The notes: a model not told the origin generated them from the letters alone. 64,000 bases of DNA from an uncultured Lachnospiraceae bacterium (GCA_910578335.1 CAJTPU010000009.1:70553-134552); one strand, 5' to 3'. Positions 7,070 to 16,145 are shown, counted from the stretch's first letter. A program made the numbers and translations.

Positions 7070-8908
7070 ATGAAAAAGCTGCTTGTTTACTTGAAGGATT
7101 ATAAAAAAGAGACTGTACTGGCGCCTCTTTTTAAAATGCTGGAGGCATCCTTTGAACTTTTGATTCCGATAGTGGTAAAGCTGATTGTAGACGTAGGTAT
7201 TGCCAATGAGGCTCCACGCTATGTGGGGCGCATGTGCGTGGTGATGATACTGCTTGGCGTGATTGGACTGGTATGTTCTATCACGGCGCAGTATTTTTCT
7301 GCCAAGGCGGCCGTTGGGTTTGCCACGAAGCTCAGACATACGCTTTTTGCCCATATGCAGAAGCTGTCTTTTTCCCAAATGGATAAAATGGGAACGGCTT
7401 CCATGATAACCCGCATGACAAGCGATGTCAATCAGGTGCAAAACGGTGTCAATATGGTGCTGCGTCTGTTTCTGCGCTCCCCCTTTATTGTGTTTGGCGC
7501 GATGGCAATGGCATTTACCATAGATGTGGGTGCTGCGCTTGTATTTGTGATTGTAATTCCGCTGCTTTCCGTAGTGGTGTTCGGTATTATGCTGATAACG
7601 ATTCCCCTGTATAAAAGGGTACAGGCGGGGCTTGATAAGATACTCGGCATCACGCGGGGGAATCTGACAGGGGTGCGTGTGCTGCGCGCTTTTCACAAAG
7701 AGGAGGAAGAAAAGAAGGAGTTTGCAGGCGGCAACGACAAGCTGACAGCTATGCAGATGTTTGTGGGGAGAATCTCCGCTGTCATGAATCCTGTCACATA
7801 TGTTATCGTAAACGGCGCCACGATAGCGTTGTTGTGGATTGGCGCCGTGAAAGTGGACGGCGGCATTCTGACGCAGGGAGCAGTGATGGCGCTGGTCAAC
7901 TATATGTCGCAGATACTGGTGGAGCTGGTGAAGCTGGCAAACCTGATTATCACGGTCAACAAAGCAATTGCCTGCGGCAACCGGATTGGCAATGTACTGG
8001 AGATAGAGGCTGGTCTGACAGAAGGCACAGTGGAAAGCGGGGAAGCAGCCGACGGGAAAGCGCAGTCCGACAGGGCGGAAGAGCCAGCCGCCATCGGAGG
8101 ACAGATACCTGTGGTGGAATTTGCGCATGTCTCTCTGACGTATCCCGGCGCGGGAGCGGAGAGCCTGACGGATATTCATTTTAAGGCAATGAAGGGGGAG
8201 ACTATCGGGATTATCGGCGGCACGGGTTCCGGGAAAACGTCGTTGGTGAATCTGATTCCCCGTTTTTACGAGGCGACGGCGGGCTGTGTAAAGGTGGACG
8301 GCGTTCCGGTTGCAGAATATTCTCTGCGGGCGCTTCGGGAAAAAATAGGCGTGGTGCCGCAGAAGGCAGTACTCTTTAAAGGCACCATCAGGGAAAACCT
8401 GCTGATGGGAAGGGAATTTGCCGGGCGTCCGGCAGATACGGCAGAGGGAAATACTTCTGCGGGAAAGGAAGCGGAGGACGAAATACTGCGTGAGGCGCTG
8501 GAGATTTCACAGTCTGCGGAATTTGTGGACGATAAACCGGATGGACTCGAAACCCAGATAAGTCAGGGCGGCAAAAATCTCTCCGGCGGGCAGAAGCAGC
8601 GGCTTACCATTGCGCGTGCACTGGTAAAGCAGCCTGAAATATTAATATTAGACGACAGCGCATCGGCGCTTGACTATGCGACGGATTTGAAGCTGCGGCG
8701 GGCGATTCACGGTATGAAAAAGGCACCTGTGGTCTTTATCGTGTCACAGCGCGCTTCCTCCATTCTGTCTGCGGACACCATTATTGTGCTGGATGACGGC
8801 GAGGTGGCAGGCATGGGAACCCATGAGGAGCTGCTGCAGAACTGTGAGGTTTATCAGGAAATTTATTATTCACAGTATCCCGATAAAAGAGGGGAGGTGA
8901 CGGCATAA
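7070..8908 (+). CDS. ABC exporter subunit with degenerate ATP site
   Basis: 612 residues: six membrane helices (about 1–310), a variable linker rich in Glu and Ala, then a nucleotide-binding domain. Walker A is GGTGSGKTS and the signature LSGGQKQR. After Walker B the catalytic Glu is replaced by Asp (ILILDDSAS), and the H-loop His is replaced by Gln (IVSQRAS). This is the pattern of the degenerate half of heterodimeric exporters such as TM287/288 and LmrCD. The ATG at 7070 is favoured (MKKLLVYLKDYKKE); an upstream ATG at 7013 would add unrelated residues. The stop overlaps the next gene's ATG. Substrate unknown; such pairs often export drugs, lipids or peptides. Confidence 0.92.
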   Translation: MKKLLVYLKDYKKETVLAPLFKMLEASFELLIPIVVKLIVDVGIANEAPRYVGRMCVVMILLGVIGLVCSITAQYFSAKAAVGFATKLRHTLFAHMQKLSFSQMDKMGTASMITRMTSDVNQVQNGVNMVLRLFLRSPFIVFGAMAMAFTIDVGAALVFVIVIPLLSVVVFGIMLITIPLYKRVQAGLDKILGITRGNLTGVRVLRAFHKEEEEKKEFAGGNDKLTAMQMFVGRISAVMNPVTYVIVNGATIALLWIGAVKVDGGILTQGAVMALVNYMSQILVELVKLANLIITVNKAIACGNRIGNVLEIEAGLTEGTVESGEAADGKAQSDRAEEPAAIGGQIPVVEFAHVSLTYPGAGAESLTDIHFKAMKGETIGIIGGTGSGKTSLVNLIPRFYEATAGCVKVDGVPVAEYSLRALREKIGVVPQKAVLFKGTIRENLLMGREFAGRPADTAEGNTSAGKEAEDEILREALEISQSAEFVDDKPDGLETQISQGGKNLSGGQKQRLTIARALVKQPEILILDDSASALDYATDLKLRRAIHGMKKAPVVFIVSQRASSILSADTIIVLDDGEVAGMGTHEELLQNCEVYQEIYYSQYPDKRGEVTA

Positions 8909-10689
8909 TGGGCAGAAAAACCGATGGAGCAGAGTCTGCAAAACAAAGAGGACAGCTTGCAACCTTGAAGAAAGTGTTTCATTATATCGGAAAATATTGG
9001 TTTTTCCTGATTTTTTCCATTGTATGCGCGGCAGTAACAGTGACATTGACTTTGTATATACCGATACTGACAGGCGATGCCATCGACTGTATTATAGCGC
9101 CCGGAAAAGTGGACTTTACCATTATTTTCCGGATTTTAAAAAAGATGGGCATTGTGATTGGGTGCACGGCGCTGTCCCAGTGGGTGATGAGTGTGTGCAA
9201 CAATAAAATTGCCTATCATGTGGTGCGGGATATCAGGCGGGATGCCTTTGAACGGATTCAGATTTTGCCGTTAAAATATCTGGATGCCCATCCTTACGGT
9301 GAAATTGTAAGCCGCGTGATTGCGGATGTGGACCAGTTTTCGGATGGTCTGATTATGGGATTTACCCAGCTTTTTACGGGAGTTATCACGATTCTGGGTA
9401 CACTTTTCTTTATGTTTCGGGAGAACGTAGGCATCACGCTGGTGGTGGTCTGCATCACGCCGGTCAGTCTTTTTGTAGCGGCGTTTATTGCCAGAAGAAC
9501 CTATAAAATGTTTAAGCTGCAGTCGGAGACAAGGGGCGAGCAGACGGCGCTGATAGATGAAATGATAGGAAACCAGAAAGTAGTGCAGGCTTTTTCTTAT
9601 GAAGACAAGGCGCTGTCCCGCTTCGACGAAATCAACGAAAGGCTGGCAAAGTATTCTCTGAATGCGACTTTCTTTTCCTCCCTGACCAATCCCTCCACAA
9701 GGTTTGTCAACAGCCTTGTCTATACCGGCGTCTGTGTCACGGGGGCGCTTTCTGCCATCAGAGGCGGGATTTCCGTGGGAACGCTTACTTGCTTTTTGAG
9801 CTATGCAAACCAGTATACCAAGCCCTTTAATGAGATTTCCGGCGTATTTACGGAGTTTCAGAACGCGCTTGCGTGCGCGGCGCGCATTTTTGCACTGATT
9901 GAGGAAGCGCCACAGCCGGCAGAGCCGGAGCATGCGCGTGTACTTAAGGATGCGTCGGGCAGGGTGGCACTTTCCCATGTGGCATTTTCTTATGTGCCGG
10001 AGAGAAAATTGATAGAGGATTTGAATCTGCGCGTGGAAAGCGGGAAGCGGGTTGCCATTGTGGGTCCGACCGGCTGCGGCAAGACGACCATCATCAATCT
10101 GCTTATGCGTTTTTATGATGTGGATGCAGGCAGTATTTCGGTGGACGGCACCGATATTCGGGAGATAACGAGAAAGAGTCTCAGAGAAAATTACGGCATG
10201 GTGCTGCAGGAGACATGGCTGAAGGCGGGAACCGTGCGGGAAAATATTATAATGGGGAAACCGGATGCTACGGACGAGGAGGTAATTGCCGCGGCGAAGG
10301 CAGCACACTCCCACAGTTTTATCAAGCGCCTGCCGGAAGGATACGATACAGTGCTTTCCGAGGACGGCGGCGAGCTTTCACAGGGACAGAAGCAGCTTTT
10401 ATGTATCACCCGCGTTATGCTCTGCCTGCCGCCCATGCTGATATTGGACGAGGCGACATCCTCCATCGACACGCGGACGGAAATCCGCATTCAAAAGGCA
10501 TTTGCCAAAATGATGGAAGGGCGCACCAGCTTTGTGATTGCGCACCGCCTGTCCACAATAGTGGATGCGGACACCATTTTAGTGATGAAGGACGGGCATA
10601 TTATCGAGCAGGGCAATCACAAGGAGCTGCTTTCCCAAAACGGATTTTATGCGGAGCTGTATAACAGCCAGTTTGTGATGAGTGAGTAA
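8908..10689 (+). CDS. ABC exporter subunit with canonical ATP site
   Basis: 593 residues, partner of the preceding gene and overlapping it by one base (TAATG). Transmembrane domain about residues 25–330. The nucleotide-binding domain has Walker A GPTGCGKTT, signature LSQGQKQ, Walker B with the catalytic Glu intact (MLILDEATSSID) and a normal H-loop (FVIAHRLSTI). With the degenerate partner it would form one active and one inactive ATP site, as in known heterodimeric type IV exporters. A methyltransferase follows five bases later and may be co-transcribed. Confidence 0.93.
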   Translation: MGRKTDGAESAKQRGQLATLKKVFHYIGKYWFFLIFSIVCAAVTVTLTLYIPILTGDAIDCIIAPGKVDFTIIFRILKKMGIVIGCTALSQWVMSVCNNKIAYHVVRDIRRDAFERIQILPLKYLDAHPYGEIVSRVIADVDQFSDGLIMGFTQLFTGVITILGTLFFMFRENVGITLVVVCITPVSLFVAAFIARRTYKMFKLQSETRGEQTALIDEMIGNQKVVQAFSYEDKALSRFDEINERLAKYSLNATFFSSLTNPSTRFVNSLVYTGVCVTGALSAIRGGISVGTLTCFLSYANQYTKPFNEISGVFTEFQNALACAARIFALIEEAPQPAEPEHARVLKDASGRVALSHVAFSYVPERKLIEDLNLRVESGKRVAIVGPTGCGKTTIINLLMRFYDVDAGSISVDGTDIREITRKSLRENYGMVLQETWLKAGTVRENIIMGKPDATDEEVIAAAKAAHSHSFIKRLPEGYDTVLSEDGGELSQGQKQLLCITRVMLCLPPMLILDEATSSIDTRTEIRIQKAFAKMMEGRTSFVIAHRLSTIVDADTILVMKDGHIIEQGNHKELLSQNGFYAELYNSQFVMSE

Positions 10690-10694
10690 GCGTA

Positions 10695-11435
10695 ATGGCG
10701 AAAAGCGGAGTGTGGATGGGAGAAAAAATTATGCATGATATAGCCGAATTATCCCCGTGGGACGGAATGTTAAAAAGAATTGTCTGGGAGCAGTTAGGCG
10801 AAATAGAAGGAAAAAGAATCCTGGATTTTGGGAGTGGTGAAGGAATCACAGCGAATCATTTTGCAAATAAAAATACAGTTGTGGCAGTGGAGCCTTCGGA
10901 GGAGATGCTTCGCAGCAGATGGGCTGATTATGCGTATAAGCAAATGATGGGAGATGTTTCAAGGCTTGCAGAGCTTGAAAGCGAGTCTTTTGATTTGATA
11001 ATCTGTCATAATGTATTAGAGTATATTGACGATAAAGAGCAGGTTATCAATGAATTGTGCCGTTTGCTGAAGGCTGGGGGTATGCTTTCCATTGTAAAGC
11101 ATAATCGTGCAGGTCGTGTCATGCAGATGGCAGTCCTTCTTGATGACATAAGAAAAGCGAATGATTTGCTGGATGGAAAAAACGGCGCGTCTTCACAATT
11201 TGGCGCAATCAGATATTATGAAGATGAACAGATTGCGAAGTGGAATCAAAGATTAAAGCTTTTAGATGCATTTGGCATCTGTACGTTCTGGCGCTTGCAG
11301 CAAAATCAGGAAAAGCAGGGGACTGCGGAATGGCAGGCACAAATGATACAGCTTGAAATGAGAGTGTCCCAAATCGAGGAATATAGAAAAATCGCTTTTT
11401 TTCATCATTTGTTCTTTGTGAAAACAGGTTGTTGA
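10695..11435 (+). CDS. Class I SAM-dependent methyltransferase
   Basis: Up to 246 residues. Motif I is ILDFGSGEGITANHF, the acidic residue after the second strand is in VVAVEPSEEML, and FDLIICHNVLEYIDD forms motif IV, as in UbiE/COQ5-like small-molecule methyltransferases. The C-terminal third has no recognised motif. The start is uncertain: ATG 10695 has no good ribosome site, while ATG 10716 has GCGGAG five bases upstream; both keep the whole domain. It lies five bases after the ABC exporter, so it could modify an exported compound. That link is inferred from position only. Confidence 0.85.
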   Translation: MAKSGVWMGEKIMHDIAELSPWDGMLKRIVWEQLGEIEGKRILDFGSGEGITANHFANKNTVVAVEPSEEMLRSRWADYAYKQMMGDVSRLAELESESFDLIICHNVLEYIDDKEQVINELCRLLKAGGMLSIVKHNRAGRVMQMAVLLDDIRKANDLLDGKNGASSQFGAIRYYEDEQIAKWNQRLKLLDAFGICTFWRLQQNQEKQGTAEWQAQMIQLEMRVSQIEEYRKIAFFHHLFFVKTGC

Positions 11436-11495
11436 ATTACAGGGATTTGCCATAATAACGGATGTAATTGAAGTAAATATGAAAGCACAAAATCT

Positions 11496-11527
11496 CTCTG
11501 AAGATGATATCTTCAGAGGGATTTTTT
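11496..11527 (+). terminator. Intrinsic terminator
   Basis: CTCTGAAGAT / ATCTTCAGAG, a perfect 10-bp stem with a three-base loop, then GGATTTTTTT. It closes the exporter–methyltransferase operon. Confidence 0.85.
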
Positions 11528-11685
11528 TATGGGAAGTTACTTTTGTTTTGCGCCAAATGCTATGGAGCTGCGCTGGTTGAAATGAGATAATCAAATATAA
11601 GATAAATGCGCAGGCAGAGAAGGATTTTGAGAAACTGATATTTCAATATTACGAAATGATTAATAAACAAAATCAGGAAGAGATT

Positions 11686-12168
11686 ATGGATTTGTATACG
11701 GAACCGCTAAAAAATTATGTGTCTTATTTTTTTGAAAATAAATATAATAAAAATATGCATGAAGGTATTTACAATGTAAATAATGCAAATGTTGTGTTGA
11801 TTTGTGAAATGGAACATATAAAAACGCAAACGGAATTTGAAGGAATCATATATGGGGAAATAAAACGTTATTTTGTTAAGTGTGAAATGCAGGTGCATTC
11901 ATCTGATAAATACTATACAGAAGGAAATAATTATTTTGTATTTTCTATTGGGAAAGATATATCAGGAGATGAAAAAATTATCAATATTGAAATACCCTGT
12001 TACAGTACGATTTTTTTGTATGACAAGGATATTACGGAGGTAAAAGGGTATATAAATATTCGAAATGGATTTTTGTATGGAGAATTGGAGGAGAGCGGAA
12101 TACAGCCTACTTCAGATGCGCCGGCTTATATTGATTATGTCAGAAATCCAAATACAATTGACATATAA
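11686..12168 (+). CDS. Unrecognised AT-rich protein
   Basis: 160 residues beginning MDLYTEPLKNYVSYFF. I do not recognise the family. It looks like a cytoplasmic alpha/beta protein with many Tyr, Asn, Ile and Lys residues and no signal peptide or membrane segment. The start at 11686 is chosen because AGGAAGAG lies just upstream. An ATG 30 bases earlier has no ribosome site, although the frame stays open back to 11581 and reads plausibly (KINAQAEKDFEKLI), so an older, longer form is possible. The gene is clearly more AT-rich than its neighbours, suggesting a separate origin. Confidence 0.6.
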   Translation: MDLYTEPLKNYVSYFFENKYNKNMHEGIYNVNNANVVLICEMEHIKTQTEFEGIIYGEIKRYFVKCEMQVHSSDKYYTEGNNYFVFSIGKDISGDEKIINIEIPCYSTIFLYDKDITEVKGYINIRNGFLYGELEESGIQPTSDAPAYIDYVRNPNTIDI

Positions 12169-12271
12169 TTATTTTTTGTTAAATTACTATGGTGCTTTTT
12201 TCAACGTTTTATAGAACACAAAAATCAAGTAAACCAACATCTCACGTTCACGATTGGGGAGGCGGTATTAT

Positions 12272-13123
12272 ATGTGCACATTGCGGCGCAGTAGCGCGTT
12301 AATTGTTATGACGGGCATGTTTACCCTGCTGTGTGGCTGCGGGGCAGGAAAAGAAGCCGTTACCTATGAAGAAGGGCGGCACATACCTCTTTCCGGTGAG
12401 CTTCCCATGGAAGCGATGGAATTTTGCGGAGTGGAAGCCGGAAGCGAGGAGCCTGTCTGTTTTTCATATTCGGGGGAAGGCGTACAGGTTTCTTTGTGTG
12501 CAGGCGGCGGATATGAACTGGCAAAAATATGTATACAGGGGGAAGCGTACGACTTTTCCTTTGCAGGCTACAGCCCACAGGGAACGGAGCCGCCTGAGGT
12601 CTGTCTGGCAGATGTCAACGGTGACGGTGTCCCTGATGTGCTTCTGCGGGGGGAAGCATACCGCACGCAAATCCGGCAGGATGCCTACCTTTCCGACGGG
12701 GAGGGCGGATACAGGGAACTTGGGGATGTGACATGGCGGGGATGGGAATCCCTGCAGGAATTTTCATTTACCGTAACTTATGAGGATGATTACCGGATAC
12801 ATATTAAGATGCCGCAGTATGGCATTGACAGTACGGAGGAAATGCATACCTCTTTTTTGGAACTGACGGAGGAGCTGGGGATTTATGACAGTGCGGGAAA
12901 GGTTACGGAATATGGGCGGACAGCATGGACGGTCGATACCCTGCAAAGCCAGGCGGTCAGGTATATGGAAGAGGACGGTTTGATTACTTTGCGCTATGAG
13001 GCGCAGATAGCAGCCGGCTATGGCGAGTACGGACTGGGGTGGTGCTTTGTGTTTTTTTATGACATTACGGATTCCGGGTATGTATTAAAATCGGTTGCAC
13101 TGGAGCGGTTTGATTATGAATAG
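12272..13123 (+). CDS. Lipoprotein with FG-GAP/VCBS-like motif
   Basis: 283 residues. The signal sequence ends at lipobox LCGC (Cys about 23), so it is probably lipid-anchored outside the membrane. Around residue 115 the stretch DVNGDGVPDVLLRG matches the calcium-binding FG-GAP/VCBS repeat, though only one clear copy is seen. The rest looks beta-rich. GGGAGGCGG six bases before the ATG supports this start over a TTG 18 bases earlier. It opens the lipoprotein cluster and is followed directly by the first conserved leader. Role unknown; the family is presumed to be a surface beta-propeller or adhesion-like module. Confidence 0.7.
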   Translation: MCTLRRSSALIVMTGMFTLLCGCGAGKEAVTYEEGRHIPLSGELPMEAMEFCGVEAGSEEPVCFSYSGEGVQVSLCAGGGYELAKICIQGEAYDFSFAGYSPQGTEPPEVCLADVNGDGVPDVLLRGEAYRTQIRQDAYLSDGEGGYRELGDVTWRGWESLQEFSFTVTYEDDYRIHIKMPQYGIDSTEEMHTSFLELTEELGIYDSAGKVTEYGRTAWTVDTLQSQAVRYMEEDGLITLRYEAQIAAGYGEYGLGWCFVFFYDITDSGYVLKSVALERFDYE

Positions 13124-13124
13124 G

Positions 13125-13246
13125 GTGGTGATGGAGGGAGGTGGTTTTGTTGGAACAGTAAGCGTAACCGAAAACGTAGAAGCCCTAAAGGGCATATACA
13201 GTAGCTGTCACGGAAATCGCGGCGAGGGAAACAAGAGGAAATAGAA
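13125..13246 (+). promoter_or_regulatory. Conserved structured leader, copy A
   Basis: The region between the FG-GAP lipoprotein and the first Cys-rich gene shares blocks with 15627–15781: GTAAGC, GTAACCG, GTAGAA, a short hairpin, GTAGCTG and AGGGAAA. The hairpin here is GCCC-TAAA-GGGC (13182–13193). In copy B the equivalent position pairs as ATCC/GGAT, a change that keeps pairing. The reading frame across the block is not conserved between copies, so RNA or DNA function is more likely than protein. It does not match a riboswitch class I know. Confidence 0.5.
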
Positions 13247-13555
13247 ATGAAAAAGAGAATAGCAGTATTGGCAGCAGTGGCGGTTTTGTTGGGAAGCGCA
13301 GGAGAGACGGTGTCGGCTGAAACGGGCAGGGCAGCTTGTCCGCATACGGTAAAGGTAGAAATAACGGCAGGAACGCGTACCAATACATATACACATCCTG
13401 CCTGGGTAGCGAATAAGCCGAACGGAGACCCCATCTTAGTGCCATGTACGGCAAAGGAAACATGGCAGGAATATAGGGAGATATGCAGGGATTGTGGTTT
13501 GGTATGTAAGAAATGGGAAACCTGTATTTTGACAGAACACTCTGTACATCATTAA
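13247..13555 (+). CDS. Small secreted Cys-rich protein, paralogue 1
   Basis: 102 residues. The signal peptide MKKRIAVLAAVAVLLGSAGETVSA is probably cleaved after the Ala, leaving a mature chain of about 78 residues with CPH near its start, a mid-chain Cys, and an ICRDCG motif followed by two more Cys and a His-rich end. The paralogue at 15782 keeps C-x-H, the middle Cys and IC-x-x-CG, a spacing that could bind zinc or form disulphides. It lies between a conserved leader and a large lipoprotein gene in both copies, suggesting joint expression. I cannot name the family. Possible roles are ligand, pheromone-like factor or accessory subunit of the lipoprotein; none is shown. Confidence 0.7.
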   Translation: MKKRIAVLAAVAVLLGSAGETVSAETGRAACPHTVKVEITAGTRTNTYTHPAWVANKPNGDPILVPCTAKETWQEYREICRDCGLVCKKWETCILTEHSVHH

Positions 13556-13562
13556 GAACTGA

Positions 13563-13581
13563 GGGCGGTGCATAACCGCCC
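13563..13581 (+). other. Intercistronic hairpin 1
   Basis: GGGCGGT-GCATA-ACCGCCC between the Cys-rich gene and the following lipoprotein gene. The equivalent hairpin at 16085–16103 is GGGCGGC/GCCGCCC, so the last pair changed from T:A to C:G while pairing was kept. No U-tract follows. It may protect mRNA or tune the ratio of the two products. Confidence 0.6.
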
Positions 13582-13622
13582 TTACATGACTAGGACAATG
13601 TTATAGAAGAGAGGATGCGGTC

Positions 13623-15626
13623 ATGAGAAATAAAAAATGGATTTGCCTGCTTTTGTCGGTAATTGCGCTGTTGGGCGGTTGTGGCAGTGTGGAAAGGAAG
13701 GTGCCTGCGGAAAGCGGGATGCAGAATGGAAATGGTTTGGGAGCCACAAGCGGAAGCATGGAAGCAGAAGGATTTTATGACTTGGAGCTGTCGGAAAAAA
13801 AGCTGGATTCCCCGATACAGCAGGAAGAGACATTCCTTGGAGCGCAGTATTTTGAAGGAGAACGGATTTGGTTTATCGGAAATGAGGATGGGCAGGTATT
13901 TTGTTATTATGAAGAGAGTGGAGAGAGGGAGCTGCTGTTAGAGGAGGTGCAGGCAAGCCGCAGAAGCGCGGACTGCAGATGGTACAGAGATGCGGAGCGC
14001 TTCTATGTGTTAAATCGTATTTCCTTGTTGGTGCTGCATACAGATGGGAAGACGGCATACGAGACCAGAATGGAAGAAACCGTAGAAAATATTTGTATAT
14101 CAAAAGAAGGCAATTTGGTTTTCGTGACTTCCGACAGCAGCCATTATGGCTATGTATTGAAAACGATGAATCCCAAGACGGGGGTATTATCCGGTGATTA
14201 CGCGCTCTCAGAGTGCTTTGGTATAGCGGAGGGAGTAGAACAAGGCGTGCTGGTGATAGACTTAAGCGGAGCGTATGACCTGAATACGGAAAGTGGAGAA
14301 AAAATCTGGCATATGAGGTGGAGCGGTACTTCTTACAGCCCTAATATAAACAACAACTTTTTTTATACCTTCAAAATAACGAAAGAGGGTGACATGGAGC
14401 TGCTGCAAGGCAAAGCATTGAAAGAAGAATTTTATGCAGCAAAAATAACAAGGATAAATCCGGAGGAAATGGAAAAGATTCCGCTGGTGTTTAGGGTAAC
14501 ATATGCAAACAGTGGGCTGAAGCTGCTGGTGGCAGGGTTCAATCAGGAAAATCAGGAATACCATGTGTTTCTGCAGGAAAGGGGGAGTGAAGATTACGGG
14601 GATTTTGTGGCACGCACCGATATGGAAATTGCGGCAGGAAAAGGACCGGATATGTTTGAGGATGGAGTAGTGTCAGATATCTATGCGCTTGCCGCAAAAG
14701 GGGCGCTGGAAAATCTGGAGCCTTATTTTGCGCAGAGTACAATTGACAGGAATGAGTATTATCCGGCAGCATTTCAGAATTTTGGAAAAGAAGAAGGGAT
14801 TTATGGCATCGGGTATGAAATGTGTTCTGATACTATGTACATTAGGGAAGAACTGACAGGCGGCAGCGGGCAGATTAATCTTTCGTCCCTCTTAGATAAT
14901 ATGGAAGGCTATGAAGGACAGATGATTTTTAGTTCTCAATATTATTCGTCCGAAGCATTATTGCAGTACTTTTTTGAGATGTCTGAAGATTTTTACGGCA
15001 TGGTGGACTGGGAGCAAAAAACCTGCAATTTTAGCGGAGAGCTGTGGGAAAAAATACTGCAGGTTTCTAAAAAGTATGGTATGACAGAAGGGAACAGGGA
15101 ATGGGAGGAAGCCGCTTACCCTGTGAGTGCAAGGGGATTTGCAGGATTTGCGGGACAGGATACGCAAGCCGTGCAGAGAGGCATGGTGATGGTCGGATAT
15201 CCTGCGGGGAACGGTATGGTAAGCCGTCAGAGGCTGTCGGACGTTGTCATGAATGCAAACTCTGTACATAAGGAGGGAGTGTGGCAATTTATACAATTCC
15301 TGCTGGAAAACCAAGAGCTTGTGCTGTCAGACCATATGCTGCCGGTACAGGAAAAAGTGCTGCTTGAGAGTGTGGAGGCGGACAGCCGAGAGGATTACAG
15401 TATGCTTGTACAGGGGGAAAGAATAGAGGTTGTGATTTCACAGGGGATGACGGACCGGTTTTGGGAGTGCCTGAATTATGCGCAGCCGGCGCCCTATCGG
15501 ACACGGCAAATTTTGCAGATAGTACAGGAGGAAGCGGAAACTTACTTTACCGGCGACAAAACCATAGAGGAAATCAGCGCCGTGATAGAAAACAGGGTGA
15601 GGCTTTATCTGGCGGAGACGGAGTAG
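13623..15626 (+). CDS. Propeller/solute-binding fusion lipoprotein 1
   Basis: 667 residues. Signal sequence with lipobox LGGC (Cys20). Residues about 45–280 form repeated strand segments with W/Y-rich turns and DLNTESGEKIWHMRW, resembling a PQQ/WD-type propeller. From about residue 295 the protein becomes a family-1 extracellular solute-binding domain (GLKLLVAGFNQEN, ARTDMEIAAGKGPDM, then ALENLEPYF), ending in IENRVRLYLAE, typical of Lachnospiraceae sugar- or peptide-binding proteins. No permease or ATPase genes accompany it. Two paralogues follow. It may act as an orphan binding protein or surface sensor. The fusion architecture is seen directly; the ligand is unknown. Confidence 0.8.
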   Translation: MRNKKWICLLLSVIALLGGCGSVERKVPAESGMQNGNGLGATSGSMEAEGFYDLELSEKKLDSPIQQEETFLGAQYFEGERIWFIGNEDGQVFCYYEESGERELLLEEVQASRRSADCRWYRDAERFYVLNRISLLVLHTDGKTAYETRMEETVENICISKEGNLVFVTSDSSHYGYVLKTMNPKTGVLSGDYALSECFGIAEGVEQGVLVIDLSGAYDLNTESGEKIWHMRWSGTSYSPNINNNFFYTFKITKEGDMELLQGKALKEEFYAAKITRINPEEMEKIPLVFRVTYANSGLKLLVAGFNQENQEYHVFLQERGSEDYGDFVARTDMEIAAGKGPDMFEDGVVSDIYALAAKGALENLEPYFAQSTIDRNEYYPAAFQNFGKEEGIYGIGYEMCSDTMYIREELTGGSGQINLSSLLDNMEGYEGQMIFSSQYYSSEALLQYFFEMSEDFYGMVDWEQKTCNFSGELWEKILQVSKKYGMTEGNREWEEAAYPVSARGFAGFAGQDTQAVQRGMVMVGYPAGNGMVSRQRLSDVVMNANSVHKEGVWQFIQFLLENQELVLSDHMLPVQEKVLLESVEADSREDYSMLVQGERIEVVISQGMTDRFWECLNYAQPAPYRTRQILQIVQEEAETYFTGDKTIEEISAVIENRVRLYLAETE

Positions 15627-15781
15627 AGGAAAAAGGCAGAGGGGCAGGAGTCCGATAAAATTAACCGGAAGGGGGTGATTCCATTGGGAAGGTAAGCTGT
15701 AACCGGAAATGTAGAATCCGAAAGCAGGATACACGGTAGCTGCCGCAAAACCGCGGCAAGGGAAAGAGAGAGGAAACAGAA
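15627..15781 (+). promoter_or_regulatory. Conserved structured leader, copy B
   Basis: Homologous to copy A and, in its first 70 bases, to copy C at 18126. Two hairpins are visible: ATCC-GAAAGCA-GGAT (15716–15730) flanked by TGT/ACA, and GCCGC-AAAACC-GCGGC (15742–15757). Compared with copy A the stems change in sequence but still pair, while a one-base insertion (GTAAGCTGTAACCG versus GTAAGCGTAACCG) breaks any shared reading frame. Confidence 0.55.
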
Positions 15782-16078
15782 ATGAAGAAGGCAATCGCAG
15801 TATTGGCAGCAGTGATGATTTTGGCGGGAAGCGTGGGGATGACGGCATCAGCGGCAACCACGGCATGCGAGCACCTAATTACTTGGAGGGAGAACGGAAC
15901 CGATTATATTGAAACATATACACATGGTGTACAGGTAGGAACCTCGGCAAGCGGAAAGCCCATTTTGGCGGCGTGTCTCGTAGAAATCAAATGGCGTCCT
16001 TACAAAAACATATGCTTTACATGCGGGAATGTAGCGGAGCATAAAGAAAAGGTTTACGAACTTCATTCCATGCACTAA
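15782..16078 (+). CDS. Small secreted Cys-rich protein, paralogue 2
   Basis: 98 residues, paralogue of 13247. Signal peptide MKKAIAVLAAVMILAGSVGMTASA. The mature part keeps C-E-H near the start, Y-T-H in the middle, a central Cys, and ICFTCG followed by a His-rich tail ending HSMH. It has fewer Cys than paralogue 1, so the shared C-x-H plus C-x-x-C set is the likely structural core. AGGAAACAGA precedes the ATG. It has the same neighbours as paralogue 1: leader before, intercistronic hairpin and fusion lipoprotein after. Family unnamed; export is well supported, function not. Confidence 0.7.
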   Translation: MKKAIAVLAAVMILAGSVGMTASAATTACEHLITWRENGTDYIETYTHGVQVGTSASGKPILAACLVEIKWRPYKNICFTCGNVAEHKEKVYELHSMH

Positions 16079-16084
16079 AAAACA

Positions 16085-16103
16085 GGGCGGCTAAAAGCCG
16101 CCC
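16085..16103 (+). other. Intercistronic hairpin 2
   Basis: GGGCGGC-TAAAA-GCCGCCC, in the same position as the 13563 hairpin, with a compensated base pair. Lies between the Cys-rich gene and lipoprotein 2. Confidence 0.6.
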
Positions 16104-16145
16104 TCAAAGAAAATCCGCATAATAAAAAAATGAAAGAGGCAGGTT

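Noticed and set aside
7070..10689. Lantibiotic or bacteriocin export locus
   Set aside because: No precursor peptide, modification enzyme or peptidase domain is near the exporter; the pair is an ordinary heterodimeric ABC exporter.
13131..13244. Possible 37-codon peptide in leader copy A (starts MEGGGFVGTVSV)
   Set aside because: Copy B has a one-base insertion and an in-frame stop at the matching place, so the frame is not conserved. The conservation fits RNA structure better.
15627..15781. Known riboswitch (cobalamin, c-di-GMP, ydaO, THF) in the conserved leader
   Set aside because: Compared from memory with their core motifs. Several short blocks look similar (GGGAA, GTAGC) but the required set and order are missing.
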